Below, one piece after another: positions 1 through 8,010 of a stretch of DNA of 64,000 nucleotides (the stretch's first letter is position 1; the number at the start of each line of letters is the position of its first letter). The position numbers were made by a program, and so were the translations under genes. The notes under the pieces were generated by a model. The model was not told where the DNA came from. It saw only the letters and a list, made by a program, of their open reading frames with translations, and made no database searches. The stretch is from G963666895 sp963666895 (lineage in GTDB: Bacteria; Desulfobacterota; Desulfovibrionia; Desulfovibrionales; Desulfovibrionaceae): assembly GCA_963666895.2 (NCBI GenBank), contig CAXXNS010000008.1, positions 62,001-126,000 on the forward strand. Direction: 5' to 3'.

Positions 1-256
1 TTTCCTTCGAGGGGCGGTCGGCCATGTCCATGAGGCATTGGCGCAGCTGGTCCTGGAGCTCGGCCAGCCTGCGTTCCTCCTCCTTGGTCAGGGGCCGGCG
101 CATGGACAGGCCAGACGAGGCCTGCTCCCGCCCGGATTCCTCCAGCTCCCCGGCCTGGGCCAGCAGGTCGGCGAAACTCTGGTCTTCCTCGGATTGGGAT
201 TCCGTGGGTGTGACGGACGACAGGGCCGCGGGATCGGTGACGGATAGGATGTCCAT
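1..256 (-). CDS. Hypothetical protein, N-terminal 85 residues only (runs off window)
   Basis: An open frame on the minus strand begins at ATG 256 with a GGAGG ribosome binding site (263-267) seven bases upstream, and stays open to base 1, so the rest of the gene is outside the window. The visible 85 residues are acidic and Ser/Thr-rich, then become charged and helical around the LTKEEERRLAEL segment. This resembles the low-complexity N-terminus of a cytoplasmic or secreted regulatory protein, but I do not recognise a family. It lies downstream of the M23 peptidase gene on the same strand, separated from it by a terminator, so it is probably its own transcription unit. Confidence 0.6.
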   Translation of the reverse strand, partial: MDILSVTDPAALSSVTPTESQSEEDQSFADLLAQAGELEESGREQASSGLSMRRPLTKEEERRLAELQDQLRQCLMDMADRPSKE

Positions 257-313
257 GCTGCGCCTCCGGCAGGTTTTTCCTGGTCAAAAAGGCGTGCAAG
301 CATGGTGCCGAAA

Positions 314-343
314 AAAGGCCGCTCCCCAAGGGGAACGGCCTTT
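314..343 (-). terminator. Rho-independent terminator after the M23 peptidase gene
   Basis: An inverted repeat pairs AAAGGCCG (314-321) with CGGCCTTT (336-343), and an inner CCCC/GGGG pairing strengthens it. The A-rich left flank (311-316) gives a U-run for minus-strand transcription, so it terminates the peptidase gene ending at 364. It may work in both directions. Confidence 0.75.
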
Positions 344-363
344 ATTACGAATTGTTGGACGAA

Positions 364-1725
364 CTATTCGAGATGCGCGGTGATGTTGTTCTTGATCCAC
401 TCGCCGTCCCACCACTCCTTGGGCTCCACGGGAATGCCCGAGATCAGGATGCCGAAGTGCAGGTGGTCGCCGCCGGCCAGGCCGGTCATGCCCGAGAACC
501 CGACCTGCTCGCCCTTGGCCACCTTCTGGCCCTGGGTCACGGTGATGGACGACAGGTGGGAGTAGAGGGTCTGCAACCCCAGGCCGTGGTCCACCACCAC
601 GGCGTTGCCGTAGATGCCCAGGAACCCGGCGAAGACCACGGCGCCGTTGTTGGCGGCCATGATGGGGCTCTCGGCCTTGTCGGCCAGGTCCACGCCCATG
701 TGGGTCTGATGGTCCACCACCTGGCCGTCGTACACGTAGTCGCGCTTGTCGCCGAATCCGGCCGTGCGCGAGCCCTGGGCGCGGAGAAAGGCGCCGTCCC
801 ACTGGGGCTGGGGGCTGGTCATCATGCCGATGCGGTGCAGCTCCTCGGCGTTCTTCTTGCGCAGGTCGTTGTTCAGGGCCAGGTACATCTTGAGCGGGTC
901 GGACTCGGTGGATTCGGGATAGACCTGTTGGTAGAGCTCGACCTTGGCCTCCAGGAAGCTGTCGGGCAGCCGCAGGGTGTCCTTGCGGTAGTGGGTGGGG
1001 TCGGAGTGGGCCCGGATGGAGCGGGTGTTCTCGTTGCCGGCCCGGTCCGTGGCCGAGATGATCGGCTTGAAGTCCTGGGGCGGGGTGTCCCAGGGCATGG
1101 CGAACAGGCAGAACCAGGTGCCGTCGGGCTGCAGATAGGCCGGGAAGAAGCGTCCTCCGGCCATGATCCCGGCCCGGGTCAGGGGCTCGTTGGCCGTAAA
1201 GCGCACGGCCGAGGCCCCGCCCTGGTCCAGGTAGTGCAGGCCGCCCGCGGTCTCGATGGACGGCTTGGTGGCGTCCAAAGTGTAGGTGCGGTCGAGCTCG
1301 CTTTCGCCCGCGTGGCCCAGGGGGTAGAGCGAGGCGTCCTCGGCCGTCACCCGGACCTCGAAGGGGCCGTCCGAGTACTTGTCCTTGTCCAACTGGAAGG
1401 CCTCGGTGTGGGAACTGGTCTCGGACGTGAAGACCTTCTCGATGTGCTGCTTGACCCGGCCGTCCTGGGTCAGGGTGATCTCGACGCGCTCCAGGCCGGA
1501 CTTGGCGTCCAGCACGTGGAGCTCGAAGGCCACGCCCAGGTTGACGATCTCCTGCTCCGGGGCCAGCACGATGGCCGGGGGCTCGGTGTCCCGGAAGAGG
1601 AGGTAGCCTCCGGCGGCCAGGAGTACGGCCAGCAGGAGCAGGGGAAAAAGGAGCGGCAGTCGCCGGAAACGGCGCTGCCGCGGGGAATTGCGCGAATTGA
1701 GCTGGGGTCTTTTTTGCTTCGCCAT
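364..1725 (-). CDS. Membrane-anchored M23 family metallopeptidase (LytM domain)
   Basis: The 453-residue product is a predicted peptidoglycan endopeptidase or an endopeptidase-derived activator acting in the periplasm. A basic N-terminus precedes one transmembrane segment (about residues 23-44). A long middle region follows that is not obviously catalytic, resembling beta-rich Ig-like or PapD-like folds. The LytM/M23 domain occupies about residues 335-445. The zinc-binding set is intact: H342 and D346 of the HMGVD segment, and the HLH motif at H421/H423, so an active enzyme is expected. ATG 1725 is the natural start because the signal anchor follows directly. The CBS-domain gene lies 47 bases upstream on the same strand, so co-transcription is possible. 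Confidence 0.88.
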   Translation of the reverse strand: MAKQKRPQLNSRNSPRQRRFRRLPLLFPLLLLAVLLAAGGYLLFRDTEPPAIVLAPEQEIVNLGVAFELHVLDAKSGLERVEITLTQDGRVKQHIEKVFTSETSSHTEAFQLDKDKYSDGPFEVRVTAEDASLYPLGHAGESELDRTYTLDATKPSIETAGGLHYLDQGGASAVRFTANEPLTRAGIMAGGRFFPAYLQPDGTWFCLFAMPWDTPPQDFKPIISATDRAGNENTRSIRAHSDPTHYRKDTLRLPDSFLEAKVELYQQVYPESTESDPLKMYLALNNDLRKKNAEELHRIGMMTSPQPQWDGAFLRAQGSRTAGFGDKRDYVYDGQVVDHQTHMGVDLADKAESPIMAANNGAVVFAGFLGIYGNAVVVDHGLGLQTLYSHLSSITVTQGQKVAKGEQVGFSGMTGLAGGDHLHFGILISGIPVEPKEWWDGEWIKNNITAHLE

Positions 1726-1772
1726 GGGGGCTTGCTACGCTGTTTCGCCTTGCCCGGCAAGGGGCGCGGGGC

Positions 1773-2204
1773 CTAGGCTGACTGTTTGTCCAAAGCCTCC
1801 AGCAGGGTGATGGTCAGCTTGAGGAAGTCGGCCTCGGTGACGATGCCCACCAGCTTCCCGCCGTGGACCACGGGCAGACAGCCGTACTTGTGGTTCAGGA
1901 GCAGCCGGGCCGCGTCCCTGAGGTGGGTGTCCGTGTCTACGGTGCGCAGGTCCGTGCGCATGATCTCCTTGATGGGGATGCCCGAGTCGATCTCGCGCTG
2001 GGTTTCCGGGTCGATTTCGGCCAGGTGGGAAATGGTGGCCGACAGGAGGTCGCGGTGGGTGATGAGCCCGATGAACATCTCCTGCGAACCCACGATGGGC
2101 ACGTGCCGGATGCGCTGCAGGGCCATGAGCTCGCGGGCGCTTTGCAGGGTGTCGGTTTCCCTCAGGGAGAAGACTGGAGATGTCATGACATCTTTGACTA
2201 TCAT
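1773..2204 (-). CDS. CBS domain-containing protein (tandem CBS pair)
   Basis: The 143-residue soluble protein consists almost only of two CBS motifs (about residues 7-60 and 78-137), which together form one Bateman module. Such modules bind adenine nucleotides and regulate partner proteins. The characteristic V-x-D-V-M-T-S-P-V start and the two G-[IL]-[IV]-T-x-x-D segments (GLITHRD and GIVTEAD) are visible. No enzymatic domain is attached, so a partner must be encoded elsewhere. A good sigma70-type promoter lies just upstream (2235-2263). The target of regulation cannot be told from the sequence. Confidence 0.9.
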   Translation of the reverse strand: MIVKDVMTSPVFSLRETDTLQSARELMALQRIRHVPIVGSQEMFIGLITHRDLLSATISHLAEIDPETQREIDSGIPIKEIMRTDLRTVDTDTHLRDAARLLLNHKYGCLPVVHGGKLVGIVTEADFLKLTITLLEALDKQSA

Positions 2205-2234
2205 AAAAAGTACCCTACTTTGTTAATACACTTA

Positions 2235-2263
2235 ATAATGACCCAAACTCTGATGCGTGTCAA
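2235..2263 (-). promoter_or_regulatory. Sigma70-type promoter for the CBS-domain gene
   Basis: On the minus strand TTGACA (2263-2258) is followed after exactly 17 bases by CATTAT (2240-2235), about 30 bases before the ATG at 2204. The stretch is conspicuously AT-rich compared with its surroundings. Confidence 0.65.
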
Positions 2264-2353
2264 TTTAATATGCTTGTTCTAGCGAGAAAAATACGTCTTT
2301 ATGCTATTGACACACCAGACGATATCTGGTCTGCAACCCCGGTGAGGAAGCAG

Positions 2354-2998
2354 ATGGGGCTGGACAGAAGACGGCAGCGCGAACGCATGGTTCGGGAGCA
2401 GATCCAGGCCCGGGGCATCCGCGACGAGCGGGTGCTGGAGGCCATGAAGTCCGTTCCCCGCGAGCGCTTCGTGGAGGAGGCCCTGGCCGCCAAGGCCTAC
2501 ATGGACTCCCCCCTGCCCATCGGCCACGGCCAGACCATTTCACAACCCTACGTCGTGGCCTTGATGACCCAGATGCTGGACGTGCAGCCCGGCATGCGCG
2601 TGCTTGAGATCGGCACCGGATCGGGGTATCAGGCCGCGGTGCTGGTGGCCATGGGCGCCCAGGTCTACACCGTGGAGCGCATCAAGCCCCTGTACGATTC
2701 CGCCCGGGACCTCTTCGCCGACCTGCGCCTGTTCAACATCAAGCCCCGGCTGGACGACGGCACCCTGGGCTGGCCCGAGGGCGCGCCCTTCGACCGCATC
2801 CTGGTCACGGCCGGCGGGCCGTCCGTGCCCGAGCCCCTGGTGGACCAACTGGCCGACCCCGGACGGCTGGTCATCCCGGTGGGCAAGGGCCGCAGCGACC
2901 AGGAGCTGGTGATGGTGGAAAAGGAGGAGGGCCGGGTGCGCCAGACCAGGCACGGCGGCGTGCGCTTCGTGGACCTGGTGGGCGAGCACGGCTGGTAG
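2354..2998 (+). CDS. pcm: Protein-L-isoaspartate O-methyltransferase
   Basis: The 214-residue enzyme methylates L-isoaspartyl residues in damaged proteins using S-adenosylmethionine, starting their repair. The SAM-binding motif I VLEIGTGSGYQ and the upstream IGHGQTISQPY segment, both family hallmarks, are present. The length matches the usual 210-220 residues. ATG 2354 is chosen over an upstream in-frame ATG (2270) because a GAGGA site lies just before it and family homology starts here; the upstream extension lies in AT-rich promoter-like sequence. The gene is divergent from the CBS-domain gene and followed by the Mrp-type ATPase gene. Confidence 0.95.
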   Translation: MGLDRRRQRERMVREQIQARGIRDERVLEAMKSVPRERFVEEALAAKAYMDSPLPIGHGQTISQPYVVALMTQMLDVQPGMRVLEIGTGSGYQAAVLVAMGAQVYTVERIKPLYDSARDLFADLRLFNIKPRLDDGTLGWPEGAPFDRILVTAGGPSVPEPLVDQLADPGRLVIPVGKGRSDQELVMVEKEEGRVRQTRHGGVRFVDLVGEHGW

Positions 2999-3083
2999 CT
3001 CCGGTCTTGACTCCGCGGCCGTGCGGCCCCATCTTGAACAAAACAATACCGCTCCTTGCGAGCGTTTCAGGAGGCAGACGCCC

Positions 3084-3977
3084 ATGAGTTCCTGTTCCAC
3101 TTCCGGATCGGCCGGGGGATGCTCCGGCTCTTCGGACCCTTCGACCAAGCACGCCCTGCAGGATCAGCTGATCAGTTCGACCCTGGCGCGCATCAAGTAC
3201 AAACTCTTCGTCATGAGCGGCAAGGGCGGGGTGGGCAAGAGCTCCGTGGCCGTGAATCTGGCCGCGGCCCTGGCCGCCAAGGGCCACAAGGTGGGCCTCA
3301 TGGACGTGGACCTCCACGGCCCGTCCGTGCCCACGCTGCTCGGCCTGGAGGGCGCCCTGGACGTTGACCGGGGCAGCCTGATCCTGCCCAAGCGCTACAA
3401 CGACAACCTGCACGTGGTGTCCATGGACTCCCTCTTGAAGGATCCGGATCAGGCCGTGCTCTGGCGCGGGCCCATGAAGACCTCGGCCATCCGTCAGTTC
3501 GTGTCCGACGTGCAGTGGGGCGAGCTGGACTACCTGGTGGTGGACTCGCCTCCGGGCACGGGCGACGAGCCCATGACCGTGCTCAAGACCATCCCCGAGG
3601 CCCTGTGCGTGGTGGTGACCACGCCCCAGCAGGTCTCCCTGGCCGACGTGCGCAAGGCCATCAACTTCCTGCAGTACGCCCGGGCCAACATCCTGGGCGT
3701 GGTTGAGAACATGAGCGGCCTAGTCTGCCCGTACTGCCACAAGGAGATCGAGCTGTTCAAAAAGGGCGGCGGCGCCAAGCTGGCCGAGCAGTACGGCTTG
3801 GACCTGCTGGGCAGCATCCCCCTGGACCCGGCCACGGTGGTGGCGGGCGACCTGGGCAAGCCCGTGGTGCTTCTGGACGAGGAAACCCCGGCCAAGCAGG
3901 CCCTGCTGGCCCTGGCCGACAACGTGGACGCGGCCGCCAACAAGAGCCTTGAGGCCGCGGCCTCGGTGCACGGATAG
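3084..3977 (+). CDS. Mrp/NBP35 family iron-sulfur cluster carrier ATPase
   Basis: The 297-residue cytoplasmic P-loop ATPase belongs to the Mrp/ApbC group, which holds and transfers Fe-S clusters to apoproteins. The N-terminus is rich in Cys and Ser (first 20 residues). The deviant Walker A SGKGGVGKSS follows, then a DSPPGTGDEP segment and, in the C-terminal part, a CPYC pair that ligates a bridging cluster in this family. ATG 3084 is supported by a strong AGGAGG (3069-3074). It is followed after three bases by pgsA, so the two are probably co-transcribed. Fe-S maturation fits an anaerobe rich in metalloproteins. Confidence 0.9.
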   Translation: MSSCSTSGSAGGCSGSSDPSTKHALQDQLISSTLARIKYKLFVMSGKGGVGKSSVAVNLAAALAAKGHKVGLMDVDLHGPSVPTLLGLEGALDVDRGSLILPKRYNDNLHVVSMDSLLKDPDQAVLWRGPMKTSAIRQFVSDVQWGELDYLVVDSPPGTGDEPMTVLKTIPEALCVVVTTPQQVSLADVRKAINFLQYARANILGVVENMSGLVCPYCHKEIELFKKGGGAKLAEQYGLDLLGSIPLDPATVVAGDLGKPVVLLDEETPAKQALLALADNVDAAANKSLEAAASVHG

Positions 3978-3980
3978 ACC

Positions 3981-4541
3981 ATGTCGCAGCGGCCCGTGCT
4001 CAACCCGGTGAACATGATCACCCTGGCCCGCATGGCGGCCGCGCCCGTGGTCATGGTGCTCATGTACTTCCCGGGAAGAAGCATGGCCTGGGTGGCCTGC
4101 CTGGTCTTCGTGGCCGCCTGCCTGACCGACCTGGTGGACGGCATGCTGGCCCGGCGCTGGGACATGGTCACCAGCCTGGGCAAGTTCCTGGACCCCCTGG
4201 CCGACAAGGTGCTCATGGGCGCGGTGCTGGTCATGCTGGTCCATCTGGACCGGGCTCCGGCCTGGGTGGTGGTCCTGATCCTGTCCCGGGAGATGGCCGT
4301 CACGGGCATGCGGGCCGTGGCCGCGGAAAAGGGCATCGTGGTGGCCGCGGACCGGTACGGCAAGCTCAAGACCGTGCTGCAGATCGTGGCCCTGTCCCCC
4401 CTGATCCTGGGCGGCAGGCTGTGGTTCCTGGATCTGGAGCTCGTCGGGCTGGTCCTTCTCTATGTCGCGATGGTGATTACACTTTTTTCCGGCGGAAATT
4501 ACCTGTACAATTTCTATAAAAATTTGCTAAAGAATTCGTAG
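3981..4541 (+). CDS. pgsA: CDP-diacylglycerol--glycerol-3-phosphate 3-phosphatidyltransferase
   Basis: The 186-residue integral membrane enzyme makes phosphatidylglycerophosphate, the committed step to acidic phospholipids. The CDP-alcohol phosphotransferase signature is complete: D50, D53-G54, A57-R58, G67, D71 and D75. Several hydrophobic segments span the rest. A second gene of this superfamily (50395-51000) occurs in the window, so the assignment to PgsA rests on overall similarity and on this being the more canonical copy. It follows the Mrp-type gene directly. Confidence 0.85.
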   Translation: MSQRPVLNPVNMITLARMAAAPVVMVLMYFPGRSMAWVACLVFVAACLTDLVDGMLARRWDMVTSLGKFLDPLADKVLMGAVLVMLVHLDRAPAWVVVLILSREMAVTGMRAVAAEKGIVVAADRYGKLKTVLQIVALSPLILGGRLWFLDLELVGLVLLYVAMVITLFSGGNYLYNFYKNLLKNS

Positions 4542-4581
4542 AGAGTGGAGTAGCCGAATTGGCGTGTTCGGACCCCGGGAC

Positions 4582-4860
4582 ATGAAGAATTTCAACGACC
4601 AAAGCCGCCTGATGCGCATCACGAGTTGCCTGCAGGCCATCCTGGACCTGGAGCCGGAATTGTCCCGGCTGGAGGTGGGGGATGGGCTGCTGGAGGAGTT
4701 CGTGTTTCTCAAGGCGTTTTTGGAGAAGGTGGACCGGGTGGAGATGAGCGAGGCGGACGTGGAGCGCATCGAGCGGGCCACGGCCACCTTCCTCGACGAA
4801 CTGGGCGCGCCGCTGGCCCAGGCGGGGATCGCCCCGCCGGGACGCAACCTGGTGCAGTGA
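4582..4860 (+). CDS. Conserved small hypothetical protein
   Basis: A helical, acidic, 92-residue soluble protein of unknown function. No motif or domain is recognised. The start is uncertain: ATG 4582 is used here, but GTG 4564 in the same frame is possible and neither has a strong ribosome binding site. It sits between pgsA and an FtsB-like gene in the same orientation with small gaps, which suggests one operon. Codon use matches the neighbours, so it is very likely translated. Confidence 0.65.
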   Translation: MKNFNDQSRLMRITSCLQAILDLEPELSRLEVGDGLLEEFVFLKAFLEKVDRVEMSEADVERIERATATFLDELGAPLAQAGIAPPGRNLVQ

Positions 4861-4867
4861 GGGCCTT

Positions 4868-5179
4868 ATGCCCTGGCGCAAGATCGTTTTCGTGGCCGTG
4901 ACGATCCTCAATCTGGTCCTGCTGGCCGGGTTGGTGACCGGAGAGAACGGCCTGTTTTCCTATCTCGACCTGCGGGACCGCCACCAGGCCCTGAACCGCC
5001 AGATCGAGGAGGCCGACCGCATGAGCAGGGAGCTGTCCCGGGACATCCGGCTGATGACCTCGGACCCCGGCTACCAGGAGATGGTGGTGCGCGACGAGCT
5101 CAACTACCTGCGCCAGGGCGAGATCCTGTACCTCTTCCCCCAGGGGGAGACGGCCAAGGGAGAGGGCGATGCAAAGTAA
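4868..5179 (+). CDS. FtsB/DivIC-family septum formation initiator protein
   Basis: The 103-residue product has one N-terminal transmembrane helix (about residues 6-23) followed by a periplasmic coiled coil (about residues 35-65) and a short C-terminal region with the YLRQGEILY segment typical of the family. FtsB-like proteins bridge FtsL and FtsQ in the divisome. The gene overlaps the following TPR gene by 11 bases, indicating translational coupling. The symbol ftsB is plausible but the family is short and divergent. Confidence 0.75.
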   Translation: MPWRKIVFVAVTILNLVLLAGLVTGENGLFSYLDLRDRHQALNRQIEEADRMSRELSRDIRLMTSDPGYQEMVVRDELNYLRQGEILYLFPQGETAKGEGDAK

Positions 5180-5996
5180 GATCGAGTGGTATCAGGAGGT
5201 CCTGTCCCTGGAGCCCGGCTCCAAGGTCTTCTTCCCCCTGGCCAAACTCTACGTGGAGATCGGCGAGACCGACCGCGCGGTGAACACCCTCAAGCACGGC
5301 CTGGACCGTCATCCCGACTTTTTGGAGGCCCGGCTCATGCTGGTGGACCTGCTGGTCCGCCTGGACAAGGTGGGCGAGGCCCGCCGCCACATCGACCACG
5401 TCACCGAGCCCATGGCCGCCCATCCGGCCTTCTGGAAGCTCTGGGCCCAGCACGTCAAGGGCGCCAACAAGGACCTGGCCGTGTTCCTCATGCTCGTGGC
5501 CTCCAACCTGACTTCGGAAGAGATCAAGTGGAGCGACGTGGTCATGGAGGGGCTGTACAATCTTTCCGAGCGGCTGGTGGGCGACGTGGAGCCCGAGGAA
5601 GCAATCGCGGAAATGGCTCCCCCGGACCTGGGGAGCGACCTGGACAACGAACTGAATCTGGAGCCGCCCGACCTGGACGAGCCCGGTTCCGGCGAGGCCG
5701 GTCCGGCCTGCCAGGGCAAGGGCATCCGCACCCGGACCATGGCCGACCTGCTGGCCACCCAGGGGGACTACCGGGCCGCCCTGGACATCTACCGCGAGCG
5801 CCTCGGCATGGCCGCGTCCGAGCGGGAGAAGGAAGACCTGGAGGAGCGCATCGAGCGCATGCAGGTCCGCCTGGCCGAGGCCGGGGAGACCGCGGTGGCG
5901 GACGAGGAGAACGTGTTCGGAAAGCACGCCAAGAACCGGCTTTTAAGCACCCTGGAGACCCTGGCCGCCCGTTTCGAGGCCCGCGTCCGGTCCTGA
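5169..5996 (+). CDS. Tetratricopeptide repeat protein
   Basis: The 275-residue protein is predicted to be cytoplasmic (no signal peptide). TPR-like helical repeats occur at about residues 1-75 and again at about 185-225. The two repeat blocks are joined by an acidic, low-complexity linker (about residues 140-180) rich in Pro, Asp and Leu. It overlaps the FtsB-like gene, so a role as a scaffold linked to cell division or envelope growth is possible, but that is only context. Confidence 0.75.
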   Translation: MQSKIEWYQEVLSLEPGSKVFFPLAKLYVEIGETDRAVNTLKHGLDRHPDFLEARLMLVDLLVRLDKVGEARRHIDHVTEPMAAHPAFWKLWAQHVKGANKDLAVFLMLVASNLTSEEIKWSDVVMEGLYNLSERLVGDVEPEEAIAEMAPPDLGSDLDNELNLEPPDLDEPGSGEAGPACQGKGIRTRTMADLLATQGDYRAALDIYRERLGMAASEREKEDLEERIERMQVRLAEAGETAVADEENVFGKHAKNRLLSTLETLAARFEARVRS

Positions 5997-6035
5997 CCGG
6001 GATCCCGGCCCGGAGCCTTTCGCCCCGACCCGGCA

Positions 6036-6064
6036 TTGACAACGTCCTGCGCGGGATGGTTTAA
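6036..6064 (+). promoter_or_regulatory. Possible sigma70-type promoter for the lipoprotein gene
   Basis: A perfect TTGACA (6036-6041) is followed after 17 bases by GTTTAA (6059-6064), a weak -10. It lies about 60 bases before the GTG start at 6127, in the gap after the TPR gene. Confidence 0.4.
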
Positions 6065-6126
6065 GCGGCTGTCGGGGCCGACCCCTTCGCCGCCCGTATC
6101 CGAGCAAGAAACACGGAGCATTCCGA

Positions 6127-6918
6127 GTGCCGCGCGTCATCTTTTATTGCCTTGCAAGCCTTCTGGCCCTGGTCCTGGCCGCCTGTTCGGTCTGGGAAAA
6201 CACGGCCTACATCGGCGAGAGCACCTACAACGCCACCAAGGACCTGGTCAATCCCGACCCCACGGTGGAGACGGACCGCTATACCCTGGAGGATCCCAAC
6301 CAGGCCAAGCTGGCCCGGCTCTTCACCCCGGTGGACGGCCCCCTGGGCTCCCTGACCCGGTTCCTCTCGGACATGGACACCTATCCCCCCGTGGACTGGG
6401 TGGACGTGTTTTTCCTGCGCTACCCCTGGGTCCACTCCCTGATCATCGTGGACAAGGACGGCTGGATGCTCGACCGGTTCCCCGAGGACCCCATCAAGCG
6501 CATCAGCCAGCCCCTGGTCTACGAGGCCAAATGGCGCGAGACCTTTTTGCAGACCGTGGTGGACCACCCCGAACTGGGGCCCGAGTTCTACATCGGCACG
6601 CCCTGGTTCCAGGGGGCCGACTTCGCGGGTCTGATCATCGCCAGCTTCGACCCCCGGGTGCTGTTCAACTTCTGCCCGGACCCGGACAAGCTGGTCATCA
6701 TCCAGCCCAAGGGCGGCGCCTGGACCAACGACAAGAGCCTGAACACCCAGCCCCTGCAGGACATGCCCTGGGACGAGATCCTTGAGGACGACGTCAGCGG
6801 CCAGGTCGAGGCCGGCGGCAGGCAGTGGACCTGGATCGTGCGCTACGTGGCCGACGACCCCTACATCTACGTCGTGGAGTCCGTGGACCCGGAATACAGT
6901 GACAGTTGGCTCTTTTAA
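6127..6918 (+). CDS. Lipoprotein with Cache/PAS-like character, function unknown
   Basis: The 263-residue product has a lipoprotein signal peptide whose lipobox ends at Cys20 (VLAAC), so it should be anchored in the inner or outer membrane. The mature part is an aromatic-rich mixed alpha/beta domain with IIVDKDGWMLDRFP and IASFDPRVLF segments that resemble periplasmic Cache-type sensor folds; this resemblance is weak. GTG 6127 is chosen because GGAG (6115-6118) precedes it by eight bases and the signal peptide begins there. It stands between an FtsB/TPR operon and fbp. Confidence 0.7.
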   Translation: MPRVIFYCLASLLALVLAACSVWENTAYIGESTYNATKDLVNPDPTVETDRYTLEDPNQAKLARLFTPVDGPLGSLTRFLSDMDTYPPVDWVDVFFLRYPWVHSLIIVDKDGWMLDRFPEDPIKRISQPLVYEAKWRETFLQTVVDHPELGPEFYIGTPWFQGADFAGLIIASFDPRVLFNFCPDPDKLVIIQPKGGAWTNDKSLNTQPLQDMPWDEILEDDVSGQVEAGGRQWTWIVRYVADDPYIYVVESVDPEYSDSWLF

Positions 6919-6987
6919 TGGATTCCAGTGGCGAACTCTGCTAACATAAACGCCTCTGCAATGATCGCACCTTCCAAGGAGGCGAAC

Positions 6988-8010
6988 GTGACCAGCAACG
7001 TCACTGTTCACGAACATCTTCTGTATTCGCAGTCCCAGATACGGGCCCGCGGCCGTTTCACCTTCCTTCTCAACGAGATCATCCTGTCGGCCAAAATCAT
7101 CTCCCGCGAGGTGAACAAGGCCGGGCTGGTGGACGTGCTGGGCTTCACGGGCGAGCGCAACGTGCAGGGAGAGCGGGTCAAGAAGCTGGACGAATACGCC
7201 AACTCCATCCTCATCCACCGCATGTCCAAGGCCGGGGTGCTCTGCGCCATGGCCTCGGAGGAGAACGCGGACCTGATCGAGATTCCGCGCGAGTATCCCA
7301 AGGGCGAATACTTCCTGATCTTCGATCCCCTGGACGGCTCCTCCAACATCGACGCCAACGTCAACATCGGCACCATCTTCTCCATCTACCGCCGACGCGG
7401 CGAGATCGACGACGAGGTCACCCTTTCCGACGTGCTCCAGCCGGGCCGCGAGCAGGTGGCCGCGGGCTACATCCTGTACGGCTCCTCCACCATGCTCGTG
7501 CTGACCACGGGCGAGGGCGTGGACGGCTTCACCCTGGACCCGGGCGTGGGCGAGTTCCTGCTCTCCCATCCCAACATCCAGATTCCGGAGCAGGGCAGGA
7601 TCTTCTCGGTCAACGCGGGCTACCAGGCCTACTGGGACGAGCCTACTCGGGAGGTCATGAGCTATTTCACGGGCATGGACAACGCCATCGGCCGCCCCTT
7701 CAGCCTGCGCTACATCGGCTCCCTGGTGGCGGACTTCCACCGCAACCTGATCTACGGCGGCATCTTCCTCTACCCCTCGGACCGCCGCGACCCCATGAAG
7801 CCCAAGGGCAAGCTCCGGCTGACCTGCGAGGCCAACCCCATGGCCATGCTGGTGGAGCAGGCCGGGGGCCTGGCCACGGACGGGGTGAACAACATCCTGG
7901 ACATTGAGCCCGAGCATGTGCACCAGCGCGTGCCCCTGTTCGTGGGGTCGCGTAACGACGTGCTCAAGGTGGCGGAAATCTACAAGAAACACGGTTGCAA
8001 ATCGGGCTGA
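6988..8010 (+). CDS. fbp: Fructose-1,6-bisphosphatase, class I
   Basis: The 340-residue cytoplasmic enzyme hydrolyses fructose 1,6-bisphosphate in gluconeogenesis. The metal-binding DPLDGSSNID motif of class I enzymes and the later KGKLRLTCEANPMAMLVEQAGG segment (catalytic region) are intact. GTG 6988 is preferred over the upstream in-frame codon at 6928 because a near-perfect AAGGAGG (6976-6982) sits five bases before it. The stop codon overlaps the ATG of tsaD. Full-length FBPase suits autotrophic or lactate-grown sulfate reducers. Confidence 0.95.
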   Translation: MTSNVTVHEHLLYSQSQIRARGRFTFLLNEIILSAKIISREVNKAGLVDVLGFTGERNVQGERVKKLDEYANSILIHRMSKAGVLCAMASEENADLIEIPREYPKGEYFLIFDPLDGSSNIDANVNIGTIFSIYRRRGEIDDEVTLSDVLQPGREQVAAGYILYGSSTMLVLTTGEGVDGFTLDPGVGEFLLSHPNIQIPEQGRIFSVNAGYQAYWDEPTREVMSYFTGMDNAIGRPFSLRYIGSLVADFHRNLIYGGIFLYPSDRRDPMKPKGKLRLTCEANPMAMLVEQAGGLATDGVNNILDIEPEHVHQRVPLFVGSRNDVLKVAEIYKKHGCKSG

